A stretch of DNA of 64,000 nt from JAYQKL01 sp965243245 (GTDB lineage Bacteria; Pseudomonadota; Alphaproteobacteria; RS24): positions 248,001 to 312,000 of the forward strand of contig OZ251536.1 of assembly GCA_965243245.1 (NCBI GenBank). The letters run 5' to 3'. Within the stretch, counting starts at the first letter, position 1. The number at the start of each line of letters is the position of its first letter. The position numbers and the translations under genes were made by a program. This document shows positions 40,804 through 50,492 of the stretch, one piece after another. The notes under the pieces were generated by a model. It was given only the letters and a program-made list of their open reading frames with translations, was not told where the DNA came from and ran no database searches.

Positions 40804-42492
40804 ATGAAGAAATTAATTAAGGTCATCGCGATTGTGTTGGTATGTGTTCTTTTTTTGATACTATTTTTCATATTATGGCAAAAAGTTACAGACTCCAATC
40901 GCGCGCCTGATTTATCTCTGATGCCAGCGGCTGCGCTCAGACAATCGCCGGATACGGGTGCTTATGCTTTTGCGCCCAAAAATGTATATTTAGCTGATGC
41001 TATTAATCCTTTACCGCATGGCGATCCGGCGCAGCAGGATACGACTTCTGTTGCCGGGCCTTTGGATAAAACAAGAGTGCTTGATGAAGATGAAATAGTT
41101 TATCAATTTTTAGGGCCGGGGCATTTTGGTGCCTATACATCGTCAAAATACGCGGATGGGCGCAGTGTTTTATGGACCAGCGGCGTGAACGGTATTTTTA
41201 AGCTGGATGAAGAGAGTTATGAGATTCTGGCTCATTTACCGAGTGAACATGCCAGCAAATATACCCAAGCCTGGGCCGAAGATATTACGCGCACGCTTAA
41301 TAAAGATAATGGCGCATGGGCGATTGGCACGGCCTTTAAGGTTATTTTGCCGTTGCGGGATTTATCGGGCATTTATTGTGTTATCGCAAGTAATGGCTGG
41401 TTTTACATGGCGTCTAAGGAGGGTTTAATCTCGGCTTATGGGGATGCGGTTGAGGGGGTGGCTGATTCGGGAATTGAGTTAAAGGCTCAATTTCAGATGC
41501 CTCCAGAGGCGGCCGGTCCGTCGGTTGGCATGAATATGACCTATGATGGCTGGATTGTTCTGCCGACAGAGAGCGGCTATGTCGTTGCCATTTCTCAGGA
41601 TTTATCAGAATATCGCATGGTGCGTTTGCCCCATGATTTGGATGAGGATATGGAAACTCAAGGGGTGGGTTATGGTTGGGTACGCAATGGTTTAGCGTTG
41701 GATGATGCGGGCGGTATTTACATTGCTTCGCGCAATCATATGCATAAGATAATCTGGCGCGAGCAGGCTTTCTCGACGGCCAAGGAAGATGGCGCGTGGC
41801 GTGAGCCTTATCGCAATAGCACGGGTGCAGGAACGGGAGCGACGCCTTCTTTAATGGGGTTTGGCGATGAAGACCGCTTGGTTGTTCTGACCGATGGCGA
41901 CCACCGGATGAATATGACGCTATTTTGGCGTGATGACATTCCAAAAGATTGGGCGCACTTAGAAAATGCGCCCTCAAAGCGGATTGCAGGGCTTGCGCCG
42001 GTCACGATGGGGGCGTTGAATGTCTCTGAAATTCAGTCTGAGCAATCGGTTGTGGTTTCGGGCTATGGCGCGCTGGTGGTGAATAATACGCCGCAAAACT
42101 TACCGTTTTATATGCCTAATGATGGGTTTGCGCGGGGGTTTTATGTCGGCCCTCTTGGCAGTAATCCGAGATTTCAGCCTTATGGTGTACAAAAATTCCA
42201 CTGGAATCCTAAAGAGCGCAAATTATTTAACTCTTGGACACGCGCCGATGTCAGCTCGCCCAATGGTGTGCCGTGGGTCAGCGCAGGCAGTAAACAGCTT
42301 TACTTTATTGGGGCGCGAAACAATAAATGGACGCTTGAGGCACTTAACTGGTACACAGGCGAAGAGACTTTTTATTACGAGCTTGGAGGGCAAAAATATA
42401 ACTCTGAGTTTTCGGGGATTACGATTGATGAGCAAGGGCGCATTTTCTATGGGACTATGTGGGGCAGAATGCGATTGCAACCAAAGTCTTAG
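40804..42492 (+). CDS. Membrane-anchored protein of unknown function, possibly beta-propeller
   Basis: 562 residues. An N-terminal uncleaved-looking anchor (VIAIVLVCVLFLILFFILW) is followed by a large periplasmic domain. It is rich in repeated aromatic/Gly strands such as SGVNGIFKLD, ASNGWFYMASKEGLISAYG, TYDGWIVLPTESGYVVAIS and LDDAGGIYIASRNHMHKIIW. This spacing suggests a six- or seven-bladed beta-propeller (SMP-30/PQQ-like shape), but I recognise no catalytic motif. GAGG precedes the ATG. It is followed by the TonB receptor gene after 143 bases and is divergent from SDR-ksi. It could be a periplasmic binding or lactonase-like partner for imported steroid; this is speculation. Confidence 0.7.
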   Translation: MKKLIKVIAIVLVCVLFLILFFILWQKVTDSNRAPDLSLMPAAALRQSPDTGAYAFAPKNVYLADAINPLPHGDPAQQDTTSVAGPLDKTRVLDEDEIVYQFLGPGHFGAYTSSKYADGRSVLWTSGVNGIFKLDEESYEILAHLPSEHASKYTQAWAEDITRTLNKDNGAWAIGTAFKVILPLRDLSGIYCVIASNGWFYMASKEGLISAYGDAVEGVADSGIELKAQFQMPPEAAGPSVGMNMTYDGWIVLPTESGYVVAISQDLSEYRMVRLPHDLDEDMETQGVGYGWVRNGLALDDAGGIYIASRNHMHKIIWREQAFSTAKEDGAWREPYRNSTGAGTGATPSLMGFGDEDRLVVLTDGDHRMNMTLFWRDDIPKDWAHLENAPSKRIAGLAPVTMGALNVSEIQSEQSVVVSGYGALVVNNTPQNLPFYMPNDGFARGFYVGPLGSNPRFQPYGVQKFHWNPKERKLFNSWTRADVSSPNGVPWVSAGSKQLYFIGARNNKWTLEALNWYTGEETFYYELGGQKYNSEFSGITIDEQGRIFYGTMWGRMRLQPKS

Positions 42493-42530
42493 TTTTGCGA
42501 GTGTTGTAAATATATCACGTTATTGAAATG

Positions 42531-42550
42531 CCTGTTCAAACCTGTTCAAA
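42531..42550. repeat. 10-bp tandem repeat upstream of TonB receptor
   Basis: CCTGTTCAAA occurs twice in direct succession, 86 bases upstream of the receptor start. It could be a regulator half-site pair or simple duplication. Confidence 0.5.
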
Positions 42551-42635
42551 GAGATTGTATTAATTTTTTTTAATCGTATTGTTTAGTCATTAAACCTTAA
42601 TTGCGCTTTTATAAAAATAAGAAAGGGGTGCTTAT

Positions 42636-45344
42636 ATGTTACCTTTATTTGATAACAAACCTTTATTTGATAGCAAACGTGTACTTTTGTCTCTGCTTGG
42701 TTTTAGCATGGGATTAACGGGTATGGTGTCAAGTCATGCTGTGGCTCAATCTAACGAACGAGTCATTGATAGCATTATCGTGACGGCTCAAAAAAGAGAA
42801 GAGTCACTGCAAGATGTTCCAATTTCAATTTCTGCTTTTGATGCAGAAGCTTTGGAAGTTCGTGACATTCAAGGTTTTGAAGATATTTCTGAATTCACGC
42901 CTGGGTTTTTCACTTATCCGGCCGCGGCCAATGCCGCCGGGCTTCGCTTAAGTATTCGCGGTGTTGGTACAATTGACCCCCAACACGGTCTAGATTCTAA
43001 AGTTGCTCTTTACCAAGATGGTATGTATTTGGGCAAGGTTATTGGTCTGGCATTTGACTCACCCGACATTGAGCGCGTTGAGGTTCTTAAAGGTCCACAA
43101 GGCACACTTTATGGTCGTAACTCAGTCGCGGGTGCGGTGAACCTGATTTCAGCCAAACCTTCAACCGATGAAATGTTTGGTCGCGCTCAAATAGGATACG
43201 GAACTTACACAAAGAAAATTTCAGGTCTGGTGAATATTCCAATTTCAGAAACCCAAGCGATTCGTTTCTCAGCCTCTTATGAAGATGATGAAGGCTGGGT
43301 CGAAAACGCAGGGCTAGGTGAAAACTTTGCCGCTTCCGAGCGTTACGGGGCGCGCCTTTCATATCTCAATGAGATTTCTGATGACCTAACACTCAACGTG
43401 ACGGCTGATTATACAGAGACAAAAAGTACGCCGCTTTATTATCAAACACAACCCGGCCAATCATGTACTGCTTACACGGACCCTTATCTGACTTGTTCGA
43501 GTCCGGCAGCTCTTGCGGCGGCAGTTAACTCAGACTATACCTCTTTTGAACGCCTCAGTGTCGCCAATACAGCTCATACAGTGTATCCCGGTTCACTTGA
43601 GCAATATGGCATAATGGCGAACTTGGAATATGACTATGCAGATAATCATAGTGTCAAGCTTTTGACCGGCTATCGTTTCCAAGATGGGCAACGTGCCGTG
43701 GCTTTGGCACCGAATGTGAATTTAGCTTTCTTAAGAGGAACTTTAGCTTCTTTCACTCCAAATTTGCTGGTGATTAATGCACTTGTCGCTGACAGTTTTG
43801 TGACCCCCGAGAGGCTGGCAGATTTTAATGCGGCACTTGCGAACCATGCGGCAAACGCGGAGGGCTTATTCTACACATCAGAAGGTGGCAGTGTAGGTCC
43901 TGATGAGCATGAGCAAAATTCTACTGAATTGACGTTCACAGGTGACTTTATCGATGGGCGTTTAGAATACACGGCTGGCTTGTATTATTTCTCGGAAGAT
44001 ACGGCAACAACTCGTGAGTTAAATCGTTCTATGCCAAGAAATATTGATGCATCGCAATATGTTTCATCTTTGGCAGCTGTACTCACAGGCTTTGGAACTA
44101 CTGCTGAGCGGGTTAGAGCGGGTATTGCAGCTAATATTCCAGAGCAGACCCCCGACCGAGACAACGTCATTGAGAATCAATTTCAGATTCAATTTCCTCT
44201 CGCCCTCGCGGGCTATGCTAATTTACTTGAGGGTACAAGAAATGCATCTGCGGCGCCTATTATCATTAATACCGTTGCTTATGCCGCTTATGCTAACGCA
44301 ACTTACCATGTGGCTGATGATCTAAGAGTGACAGTCGGCTTGCGCTATTCAGAAGAAGAGCGCGATGGTCTACAGCAACCTGTTTCTACCTTCTTTGAGG
44401 ATACATTTTCCATTTTGGGTAATGAAATTTCTCTCAATGATGCAACAGTGGAATTTGATTCTACGGATCCAAGTCTCATTGTTGAATATGATGTTAATGA
44501 CGAGTTGATGGTCTATGCGTCACGCAGTGAAGCCTTCCGTTCAGGTGGTTTTAATGCCTCCGCGACATCTCCTGCCGCAGAGGGTGAGGCATATGGTGAA
44601 GACTTTGTTTTTGGTCCTGAAGAAATCACAGCTTATGAAGTGGGTTTCAAATCAGACTTATTGAATAATCGCCTACGTGTTAATGGCGCCGCTTACTTTT
44701 ATGAACTCACTAGTGAGCAGTTCAATATTCCTAGAGTAAAAGCCTTATCGACTCAAAGGTCTATCGTCAATTCAAGTTCTGACCTATACGGTGTTGAATT
44801 TGATATTGTTGCCTTACTTGGCGATAGATATACAGTTTCGGCCAACTATTCATACACCTCTGGGGATGCAGACCCAATTTTTAACCCATATCTTTGTACT
44901 GAAATTAGAGATGGGCAAGCTGTTGATGTTGACTGTAGTCGTCCGACATTTGTGAGCCGTGCTGGTCTTACACAGACTGAAGGATATCTGGACCAAAGAC
45001 CTGATATTAGAGCCACGCCTGAGCATGCTTTGTCAGCCAGTTTAGATTATGTTGATGAGCTTGCCAACGGTGTTGGTCTGCGCGCTCATATTGATTATAA
45101 CTGGAAGTCAGAGGTCGTTATTTCACCTAACTTGTTTTCAGATGACCGCCATGTTGTTAATGCCAATGTGCGTTTTGACTATCCGTCAGCAAATGGCAAC
45201 GGCACATATATGATGTTCTGGAGTAAGAACTTGTTTGATGAGAGCTATCGTATTGAAGGGCTTGATTTTTCAAGCTTTGCGTATTCTACGGCTGTTTATG
45301 GCGAACCACGCACCTTTGGTGTCACGGTGGGCATGAACTTCTAA
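42636..45344 (+). CDS. TonB-dependent outer membrane receptor
   Basis: 902-residue outer-membrane transporter. A signal peptide ending near VSSHAVAQS is followed by a TonB-box-like segment IDSIIVTAQKREESLQDVPISISAF. The plug domain has LSIRGVGTIDPQHGLDSKVALYQDG and VEVLKGPQGTLYGRNSVAGAVNLIS, then a 22-strand-type barrel ends in VGMNF. This is the large alphaproteobacterial/sphingomonad receptor type associated with uptake of organic compounds rather than a classic siderophore receptor. Strong RBS (AAAGGGG). A rho-independent terminator follows at 45371. Next to two sulfatase-like genes, a sulfated steroid or sterol is a plausible ligand (inference). Confidence 0.93.
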   Translation: MLPLFDNKPLFDSKRVLLSLLGFSMGLTGMVSSHAVAQSNERVIDSIIVTAQKREESLQDVPISISAFDAEALEVRDIQGFEDISEFTPGFFTYPAAANAAGLRLSIRGVGTIDPQHGLDSKVALYQDGMYLGKVIGLAFDSPDIERVEVLKGPQGTLYGRNSVAGAVNLISAKPSTDEMFGRAQIGYGTYTKKISGLVNIPISETQAIRFSASYEDDEGWVENAGLGENFAASERYGARLSYLNEISDDLTLNVTADYTETKSTPLYYQTQPGQSCTAYTDPYLTCSSPAALAAAVNSDYTSFERLSVANTAHTVYPGSLEQYGIMANLEYDYADNHSVKLLTGYRFQDGQRAVALAPNVNLAFLRGTLASFTPNLLVINALVADSFVTPERLADFNAALANHAANAEGLFYTSEGGSVGPDEHEQNSTELTFTGDFIDGRLEYTAGLYYFSEDTATTRELNRSMPRNIDASQYVSSLAAVLTGFGTTAERVRAGIAANIPEQTPDRDNVIENQFQIQFPLALAGYANLLEGTRNASAAPIIINTVAYAAYANATYHVADDLRVTVGLRYSEEERDGLQQPVSTFFEDTFSILGNEISLNDATVEFDSTDPSLIVEYDVNDELMVYASRSEAFRSGGFNASATSPAAEGEAYGEDFVFGPEEITAYEVGFKSDLLNNRLRVNGAAYFYELTSEQFNIPRVKALSTQRSIVNSSSDLYGVEFDIVALLGDRYTVSANYSYTSGDADPIFNPYLCTEIRDGQAVDVDCSRPTFVSRAGLTQTEGYLDQRPDIRATPEHALSASLDYVDELANGVGLRAHIDYNWKSEVVISPNLFSDDRHVVNANVRFDYPSANGNGTYMMFWSKNLFDESYRIEGLDFSSFAYSTAVYGEPRTFGVTVGMNF

Positions 45345-45370
45345 GTCTTTTAGAACTTAAAATTCAAAAG

Positions 45371-45403
45371 AACGGCGAGCCTTTGGGTTCGCCGTTTTTA
45401 TTT
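45371..45403 (+). terminator. Rho-independent terminator after TonB receptor gene
   Basis: An 11-bp stem (AACGGCGAGCC / GGTTCGCCGTT, one G-T wobble) with loop TTTG, followed by a T-run. It lies 27 bases after the receptor stop and is the clearest intrinsic terminator in the window. Confidence 0.9.
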
Positions 45404-45467
45404 GTTTATTTTCTTGTCAGTCGTCTTTAGGCTTTCTAAACTAAATGAAAATTTGGAGGGTAGGTCG

Positions 45468-47003
45468 ATGATGAACTATCAAAGTTTCAGTTTTATTTCT
45501 TTTCTGGTCGTGGTTTTGAGCATGGGGGGGCTCGGTAATATTTCGGCCCAAGAGGCTCGCACGCCTAATATTGTTATTTTGCTGGCTGATGACCTTGGCT
45601 ATGCGGATTTAGGCTTTCGTGGCAGTGACATTGAGACGCCGCATCTTGACCAAATGGCGAGGGATGGTATACGGCTTGAGCGGTTTTATTCGATGCCGAT
45701 TTGCACCCCGACGCGTTCTGCTTTAATGACCTCGCGTGACCCTATAAAGCTTGGCATGGCTTATGCTGGTTTACAGCCTTGGGTAACAGGCGGGGTTGCG
45801 CCAGAGGAACATTTTATGGCTGAGAGTTTCCGCGATGCGGGTTATGATACGGCCATGATTGGTAAGTGGCATCTTGGGCGAGACCATGAAGCGTTAATGC
45901 CGCATAATCGAGGTTTCAATCATTTTATAGGTCATCTTAACACGCAGGTTGATTACTTTACGCATGCTGCTACGGGGGGGCATGATTTGCAGGAAAACGG
46001 AACATCAGTCACGCGTAAAGGGCAATATGCGACTGATATTCATGGTGATGAGGCGGTTAAATATATCAAGGCGGGGCGAGACAAAACCAAGCCTTTTTTT
46101 CTTTATGTTCCGTTTTTGGCGCCGCACAGTCCCATGCAGGCACCACAGCAATTGGAAGAAAAATATAAGCACCGTTCCAATATATTTTTCCCCAAGCGCA
46201 CTTACGCCGCTATGGTTGACTCGCTTGACCAGAATATAGGCAAGATTTTCAAAGCCCTAGAAGAAGAGGGCGTTATTGAGAACACTATTATTTTATTTTT
46301 TAGTGATAATGGTGGCTTTGCGGGCTTTGGCGCAGATAATACGCCCTACCGCGGGGGCAAATTAGAAACCTTTGAGGGCGGGATTCGCGTAAATGCTATT
46401 TTGCGGTGGCATGGGCATATTGAGGCGGGTTCTCAAACGAACCAAACCATTTCTGTAATGGATATTTTCCCAACTCTTGCGGCGGCGACAGGGGTAAAAG
46501 TGAAAGCAAAAAAGAAATTAGACGGCGTTAATCGTTTGCCCGCACTTACAGGTTCAAATCTTATAAACAAGACAAAAAACCGCTCAAAGGCACTTTATTT
46601 TGCCTCTAATAGTCCAGAATATAATTTGTTTAATCTGGCTATTATTCAAGGCGATATGAAACTGGTGCAAATTATTGACCATGATGGGCTGGCAACAACT
46701 GTTGAGAATTACCTTTTTGATTTAAAAGCTGACCCATCTGAGAAAAATAATCTGGCTGAAAAAAAACCTTATTTGGTTCGCCAATTGTCAAAAAAGCTTA
46801 GAAAGTGGCAAGCTCAACATCCGGTTAATGGGATAAGGGTTTCTATTAATCCGCATCCGGGGTGGCGCGCGCCCAAAGACTTTGCCGCCGATGTGCGCTC
46901 TTCAAAAGCCACACAAACAAAGCCATGGGGCGGCTTTGGAACACTTGCCACTCAAACATTACAATTGCGCTATGGTGGCAAGGGGCGCATTAAATATGAA
47001 TAG
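45468..47003 (+). CDS. Secreted sulfatase (formylglycine-dependent)
   Basis: Arylsulfatase-type enzyme, about 511 residues from the ATG at 45468 (GGAGG upstream). A signal peptide ends near ISAQEA. Sulfatase signatures: metal ligands in LLADDLGYADLG, the formylglycine motif CTPTR with Cys79, GKWHLG and ILFFSDNGGFAGFG. The C-X-P-X-R motif requires oxidation of Cys79 by a maturase (FGE or anSME) not seen in the window. Located periplasmically next to the TonB receptor, it could desulfate an imported steroid or other sulfate ester. Ten bases separate it from the metallo-beta-lactamase gene. Confidence 0.92.
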   Translation: MMNYQSFSFISFLVVVLSMGGLGNISAQEARTPNIVILLADDLGYADLGFRGSDIETPHLDQMARDGIRLERFYSMPICTPTRSALMTSRDPIKLGMAYAGLQPWVTGGVAPEEHFMAESFRDAGYDTAMIGKWHLGRDHEALMPHNRGFNHFIGHLNTQVDYFTHAATGGHDLQENGTSVTRKGQYATDIHGDEAVKYIKAGRDKTKPFFLYVPFLAPHSPMQAPQQLEEKYKHRSNIFFPKRTYAAMVDSLDQNIGKIFKALEEEGVIENTIILFFSDNGGFAGFGADNTPYRGGKLETFEGGIRVNAILRWHGHIEAGSQTNQTISVMDIFPTLAAATGVKVKAKKKLDGVNRLPALTGSNLINKTKNRSKALYFASNSPEYNLFNLAIIQGDMKLVQIIDHDGLATTVENYLFDLKADPSEKNNLAEKKPYLVRQLSKKLRKWQAQHPVNGIRVSINPHPGWRAPKDFAADVRSSKATQTKPWGGFGTLATQTLQLRYGGKGRIKYE

Positions 47004-47012
47004 GGAATAGGG

Positions 47013-48548
47013 ATGTCTAAGATAACTAAAAAACAAAAAATTGAGTTCGCTATTTTGGTTTCCCTCATACTTATTGGTGGGTTGTTTTACGCCTCTGATG
47101 AGGTTAGCCGCTGGATTAAAATTTCTGCCCTTGACAGCATGAGTGATGTTGCGGCAAAGCGCATGAGCCAAAATGAAGATGGGGTAACAAGTGTTGCGGC
47201 TGATTTTATTAACATTCCGATTAAGGTGCGCAAAATAGGGCCTGATATTTATCAAGCCACCGGCGTTGCTAACACGCATTTGATTGTCACTGAGACGAGC
47301 CATATTCTTTTTGATACGGGGTTGTCATTGCAGGTTGCCAAGCAAATTAAAGCCTTTGAGGCAACTGTGAGTGCGCGTCCTTTATCTCATATTATTGTTA
47401 GTCATTCTCATGCTGATCATACGGGCGGTGTGAAGTTCTGGCAAAGACCAGAGACGAAAATTATCACGCATACTGATTTTCAAGAAGAGCAACGTTATCT
47501 AACAGAATTACAGCCTTATTTTTATGGTCGCAATCGTTTGCTTTTTCCTTTTATGCCGGCACGGCCGCCATCGTTTGATTTATTGAAATATGGCGGGGTG
47601 CGTTCTGATATTGTGGTGGGTGATTTTGAAACCTTTCACTTTGAGGCGGGCGGGCGAAAGTTTGAAGTCATTGGCACGCCGGGAGCAGAGGGTGCTGATA
47701 ATATTGTTTTGTGGATGCCAAAAGAGAAAATTCTTTTCAGCGGCGATACTTTTGGGCCTATTTTTCCACAATTCCCGAATATTTTCACTATGCGCGGCGA
47801 GAAAATCCGCAAACCTATTGAGTATATAAAAACGCTTAATATGCTGATAGAACTCGACCCTGACATGATTGTGCCAAGTCACCGTGACCCGATTAGCGAT
47901 AAGCAAGTTATTATGAGCGGGTTAGTCAAAATGCGCGATGCGGTTCAATTTGTGCATGACGCCACGATTAGGGGCATGAATGACGCCAAGCCCATATATG
48001 AGCTTATGGAGCGCATTGTGTTACCGCCTGAGCTTGCTTTATCGCAGGAGCATGGGCGTGTCTCATGGGCGGTTAAGAGCATTTGGGAATATTATGCCAC
48101 GTGGTTTCATTTTGATAAAACAACAGAGCTTTATGGTGTACCCGATATAGCTATTTATCAAGACCTTGTCGCGTTGAGCGGTCAGGCGGCGATGAACGCG
48201 TGCATTGAATTTTATCTTGATGCTGACCAGCCAGTACATGCTCTACATTTGATTGAGATAGCTAAATCGGTTAAAAATGATGCGCACTGGCGCGAAACCC
48301 AAACTCTGCATAAGCGGGCGCTGGAAATTTTACTGGCAAAGGCTAAAGCAGGCTTCAAGAACAGCTATGAAATCTTTTGGATAAATTCACAAATAAGGCT
48401 GATTGACGAGGCACTTCGTCAAAACAAAAATAATTTGGATTTAGCTCCAAAGCCGACTGGCGAACCAATAGAAACCGATGCCGAAAATACCCAAAACCAA
48501 AGCACTTTGGCTGAGCTGAAATTGCTTCATTGTGGTGGCAGAAAATAA
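47013..48548 (+). CDS. Metallo-beta-lactamase-fold hydrolase, alkyl-sulfatase-like
   Basis: 511 residues: an N-terminal membrane anchor (FAILVSLILIGGLFYAS), a MBL-fold domain with the zinc motif SHSHADHTGG (HxHxDH), a second His/Asp set in LFSGDTFGP and VPSHRDP, and a C-terminal helical region (QEHGRVSWAVKSIWEYYATWFHFDKTTELYG) resembling the dimerisation domain of SdsA1-type alkyl sulfatases. Probably periplasmic-facing. It directly follows the sulfatase gene, so two unrelated sulfatase types sit together. Its 3' end overlaps the convergent HupE-like gene by 108 bases, so its last 35 codons lie in shared sequence and may be a read-over tail. Confidence 0.83.
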   Translation: MSKITKKQKIEFAILVSLILIGGLFYASDEVSRWIKISALDSMSDVAAKRMSQNEDGVTSVAADFINIPIKVRKIGPDIYQATGVANTHLIVTETSHILFDTGLSLQVAKQIKAFEATVSARPLSHIIVSHSHADHTGGVKFWQRPETKIITHTDFQEEQRYLTELQPYFYGRNRLLFPFMPARPPSFDLLKYGGVRSDIVVGDFETFHFEAGGRKFEVIGTPGAEGADNIVLWMPKEKILFSGDTFGPIFPQFPNIFTMRGEKIRKPIEYIKTLNMLIELDPDMIVPSHRDPISDKQVIMSGLVKMRDAVQFVHDATIRGMNDAKPIYELMERIVLPPELALSQEHGRVSWAVKSIWEYYATWFHFDKTTELYGVPDIAIYQDLVALSGQAAMNACIEFYLDADQPVHALHLIEIAKSVKNDAHWRETQTLHKRALEILLAKAKAGFKNSYEIFWINSQIRLIDEALRQNKNNLDLAPKPTGEPIETDAENTQNQSTLAELKLLHCGGRK

Positions 48549-49646
48549 TTTCCGCGCTCCGATAATCAAACAATAAAATACAGCCAATGTCAGTAATTGC
48601 GCCGCTTCAACGCCTAGATTAAAGCCGAGCATGGGTTTAAATAACGTGCTCTTATTATAATTGAGTGTAAGTAATCCTTCAGCAAATCCGGCGCCATGTA
48701 TCAGTCCAAAACAGGCCGTTATAAATGGTAGGAAAGCTTGCTGTGTCTTAGTTTCTAAACGGCTTTGCGTATAAACGAAAAGGCTTAAGCCAAATCCAGC
48801 GAGCAGATAAAATTTACCCAAAATACCAGCCATGATAAAAACACTTAAAACAAAAGCCGTGAGCTGTACCGGCGTCATAAAAGGGCGCTGATTTTGCTGT
48901 GCCACCTGCATCGCGGCGGTGGCAATGGTTAGACCAATCATGGATTCAATCAGTGCCATATCGGGTTTAAGCAAGCCAAGTGACACAATTCCAAGAGTGA
49001 GACTATGGCCTAACGTAAAGCCTGTAATGCTCCAGATAGCGAGCCGCGGGGTTGTTGCCAGCAATATCAGAACTAACAAAAATAGGATGTGGTCAAAACC
49101 AGAAAGAACATGCCAAAATCCAATTTCTCCAAAGCTGGAAAGCGATTGGGTTATGAGGGTGTTTTGGTAAATAAAAGATCTACGGGCTTTATTCAGCACG
49201 ATATCAGTCAAACCGCCCTCACTCTTGATACGAACATAGTGGATATGGGTTGAAGAAACCTCATAAAAGCTACCGATAAAAATCAGCGTTTGGGTTGTTC
49301 GGATTGTTTGGGGACAGACAAAATATCCACTTGCTCTAAGCTTACCCTTCACATGCGCCCTAATTTCTAACTGCTCCATAAGACAACTCGTTTTTTGGGT
49401 AACCTTTAGGGTCTTTCGTAAATGGCGGCTGAAAAGAGTTTTATATTCTGTTTCTTTTTCATATAGACGCGCAAGTTGTGTGATACGGCGCAAGTCGATA
49501 ATGAAAGAAAAATGAATCTTGTTTTCTTGAGCTTCCCATTGGGAAAAAGATTGGCTTTTGACATGCGCTAATGACGCCACGGGGATGAGCTGGCAGAAGA
49601 TTAAAAAGAGTAAACCGCCTTTTATAACCTGCATCATTTTTATCAC
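48441..49646 (-). CDS. HupE/UreJ-family membrane protein, module copy 2
   Basis: 401 residues: signal peptide (…LIPVASLA), an extracytoplasmic domain of about 150 residues (starts HVKSQSFSQWEAQ), then membrane helices with the histidine motifs SGFDHILFLLVLILL, FTLGHSLTLG and CFGLIHGAGFAEG. The same motif order occurs in copy 1 at 7553, though overall sequences are well diverged. The start is a GTG at 49646 overlapping the ppiC stop by four bases, or an ATG at 49637. It overlaps the convergent MBL gene by 108 bases. Last gene of the second module; metal or other small-ligand transport is the family default, unproven here. Confidence 0.85.
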   Translation of the reverse strand: MIKMMQVIKGGLLFLIFCQLIPVASLAHVKSQSFSQWEAQENKIHFSFIIDLRRITQLARLYEKETEYKTLFSRHLRKTLKVTQKTSCLMEQLEIRAHVKGKLRASGYFVCPQTIRTTQTLIFIGSFYEVSSTHIHYVRIKSEGGLTDIVLNKARRSFIYQNTLITQSLSSFGEIGFWHVLSGFDHILFLLVLILLATTPRLAIWSITGFTLGHSLTLGIVSLGLLKPDMALIESMIGLTIATAAMQVAQQNQRPFMTPVQLTAFVLSVFIMAGILGKFYLLAGFGLSLFVYTQSRLETKTQQAFLPFITACFGLIHGAGFAEGLLTLNYNKSTLFKPMLGFNLGVEAAQLLTLAVFYCLIIGARKLFSATTMKQFQLSQSALVLGIFGIGFYWFASRLWS

Positions 49647-50488
49647 TGAGATGTTCCTTGAGCGGTTTTAATACGTGCACGCGCGCGTAAATTCTCAATA
49701 AAAAATTTAAAGGCTTCTTCATTTTGGCGCCGTTTCCATTCAGCTTTAACGAGGGGATAAATGTCATCAAATGAAATTAACCCGCCAGATTTCTCGGTGA
49801 GCCAGAAAAACTTAAATTTCCCCTGATGCTTGATAGGGCCCATGATACTGCCTTGTTCATAAGAGACTATTTTTTGCGCCATATCACCGCCCAGGTAATC
49901 GGATAATTTACCAATCGGTATTTGGACAGGGATGGATTGCTGATTAAATTTCAACCGTGCGGCGGCCTTGAGAAAATCTTCTTTGTGTTTTATGGCATTC
50001 AAAAATGAAGTTGCAAGCGGCTCACTTTCAGTCGATACAGCTATGACAGATAGCATCAATGGCTTTGTAAAAAAGTTTTTCTCCGTTTCGTAAAATGCTT
50101 TCAATGCGGGGGTCGTTGGAAGAGTCTCCGTCAAATTTGTGCTTGCTTTCATCATCGCCTGTATCAGGTTTTTTTTAACGCTAGGGTCAAAATGAGTTAG
50201 TCCAAGCTCAATCGCCTCTTGCAGCAATAGCTCTTCATCAATAAGAATCTGTAGCGCACGGGTTTTATCATTTTCAGTAAGAGGGCGTTTTAAGCCATCT
50301 TGCATGGCAATGAGGGCGCGTTCATATTCGCTGATAGGAATGATAATGCCGTTTACTTGCGCCGCCCAATCAGCTGAAGGCACGCCCAATTTATTTATGC
50401 CAAGCGCACTTATCAAAGCCATGAACAGCCCCACAAGACCAGTTGCCAGACCAGCCTTAGGCGACAAAATCAAATTTTTCAACTGCAT
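49643..50488 (-). CDS. Membrane-anchored PpiC-type peptidyl-prolyl isomerase, module copy 2
   Basis: About 281 residues. N-terminal anchor (GLATGLVGLFMALISALG), a SurA-like segment QILIDEELLLQEAIELGLTHFDPSVKKNLIQ, then a parvulin-like region (PLMLSVIAVSTESE … GPIKHQGKFKFFWLTEKSGG). It parallels copy 1 in length, anchor and domain order. I favour the ATG at 50488, immediately after the DUF3604 stop; an ATG at 50509 would overlap that stop by 17 bases. The parvulin domain is degenerate by eye, so it may act as a chaperone rather than isomerase. Confidence 0.8.
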   Translation of the reverse strand: MQLKNLILSPKAGLATGLVGLFMALISALGINKLGVPSADWAAQVNGIIIPISEYERALIAMQDGLKRPLTENDKTRALQILIDEELLLQEAIELGLTHFDPSVKKNLIQAMMKASTNLTETLPTTPALKAFYETEKNFFTKPLMLSVIAVSTESEPLATSFLNAIKHKEDFLKAAARLKFNQQSIPVQIPIGKLSDYLGGDMAQKIVSYEQGSIMGPIKHQGKFKFFWLTEKSGGLISFDDIYPLVKAEWKRRQNEEAFKFFIENLRARARIKTAQGTSQ

Positions 50489-50492
50489 CAAC

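Noticed and set aside
41414..41977. 187-codon open frame on the minus strand
   Set aside because: It is antisense to the 40804 gene and its composition (Pro/His/Arg-rich, no domain) is typical of a shadow frame.
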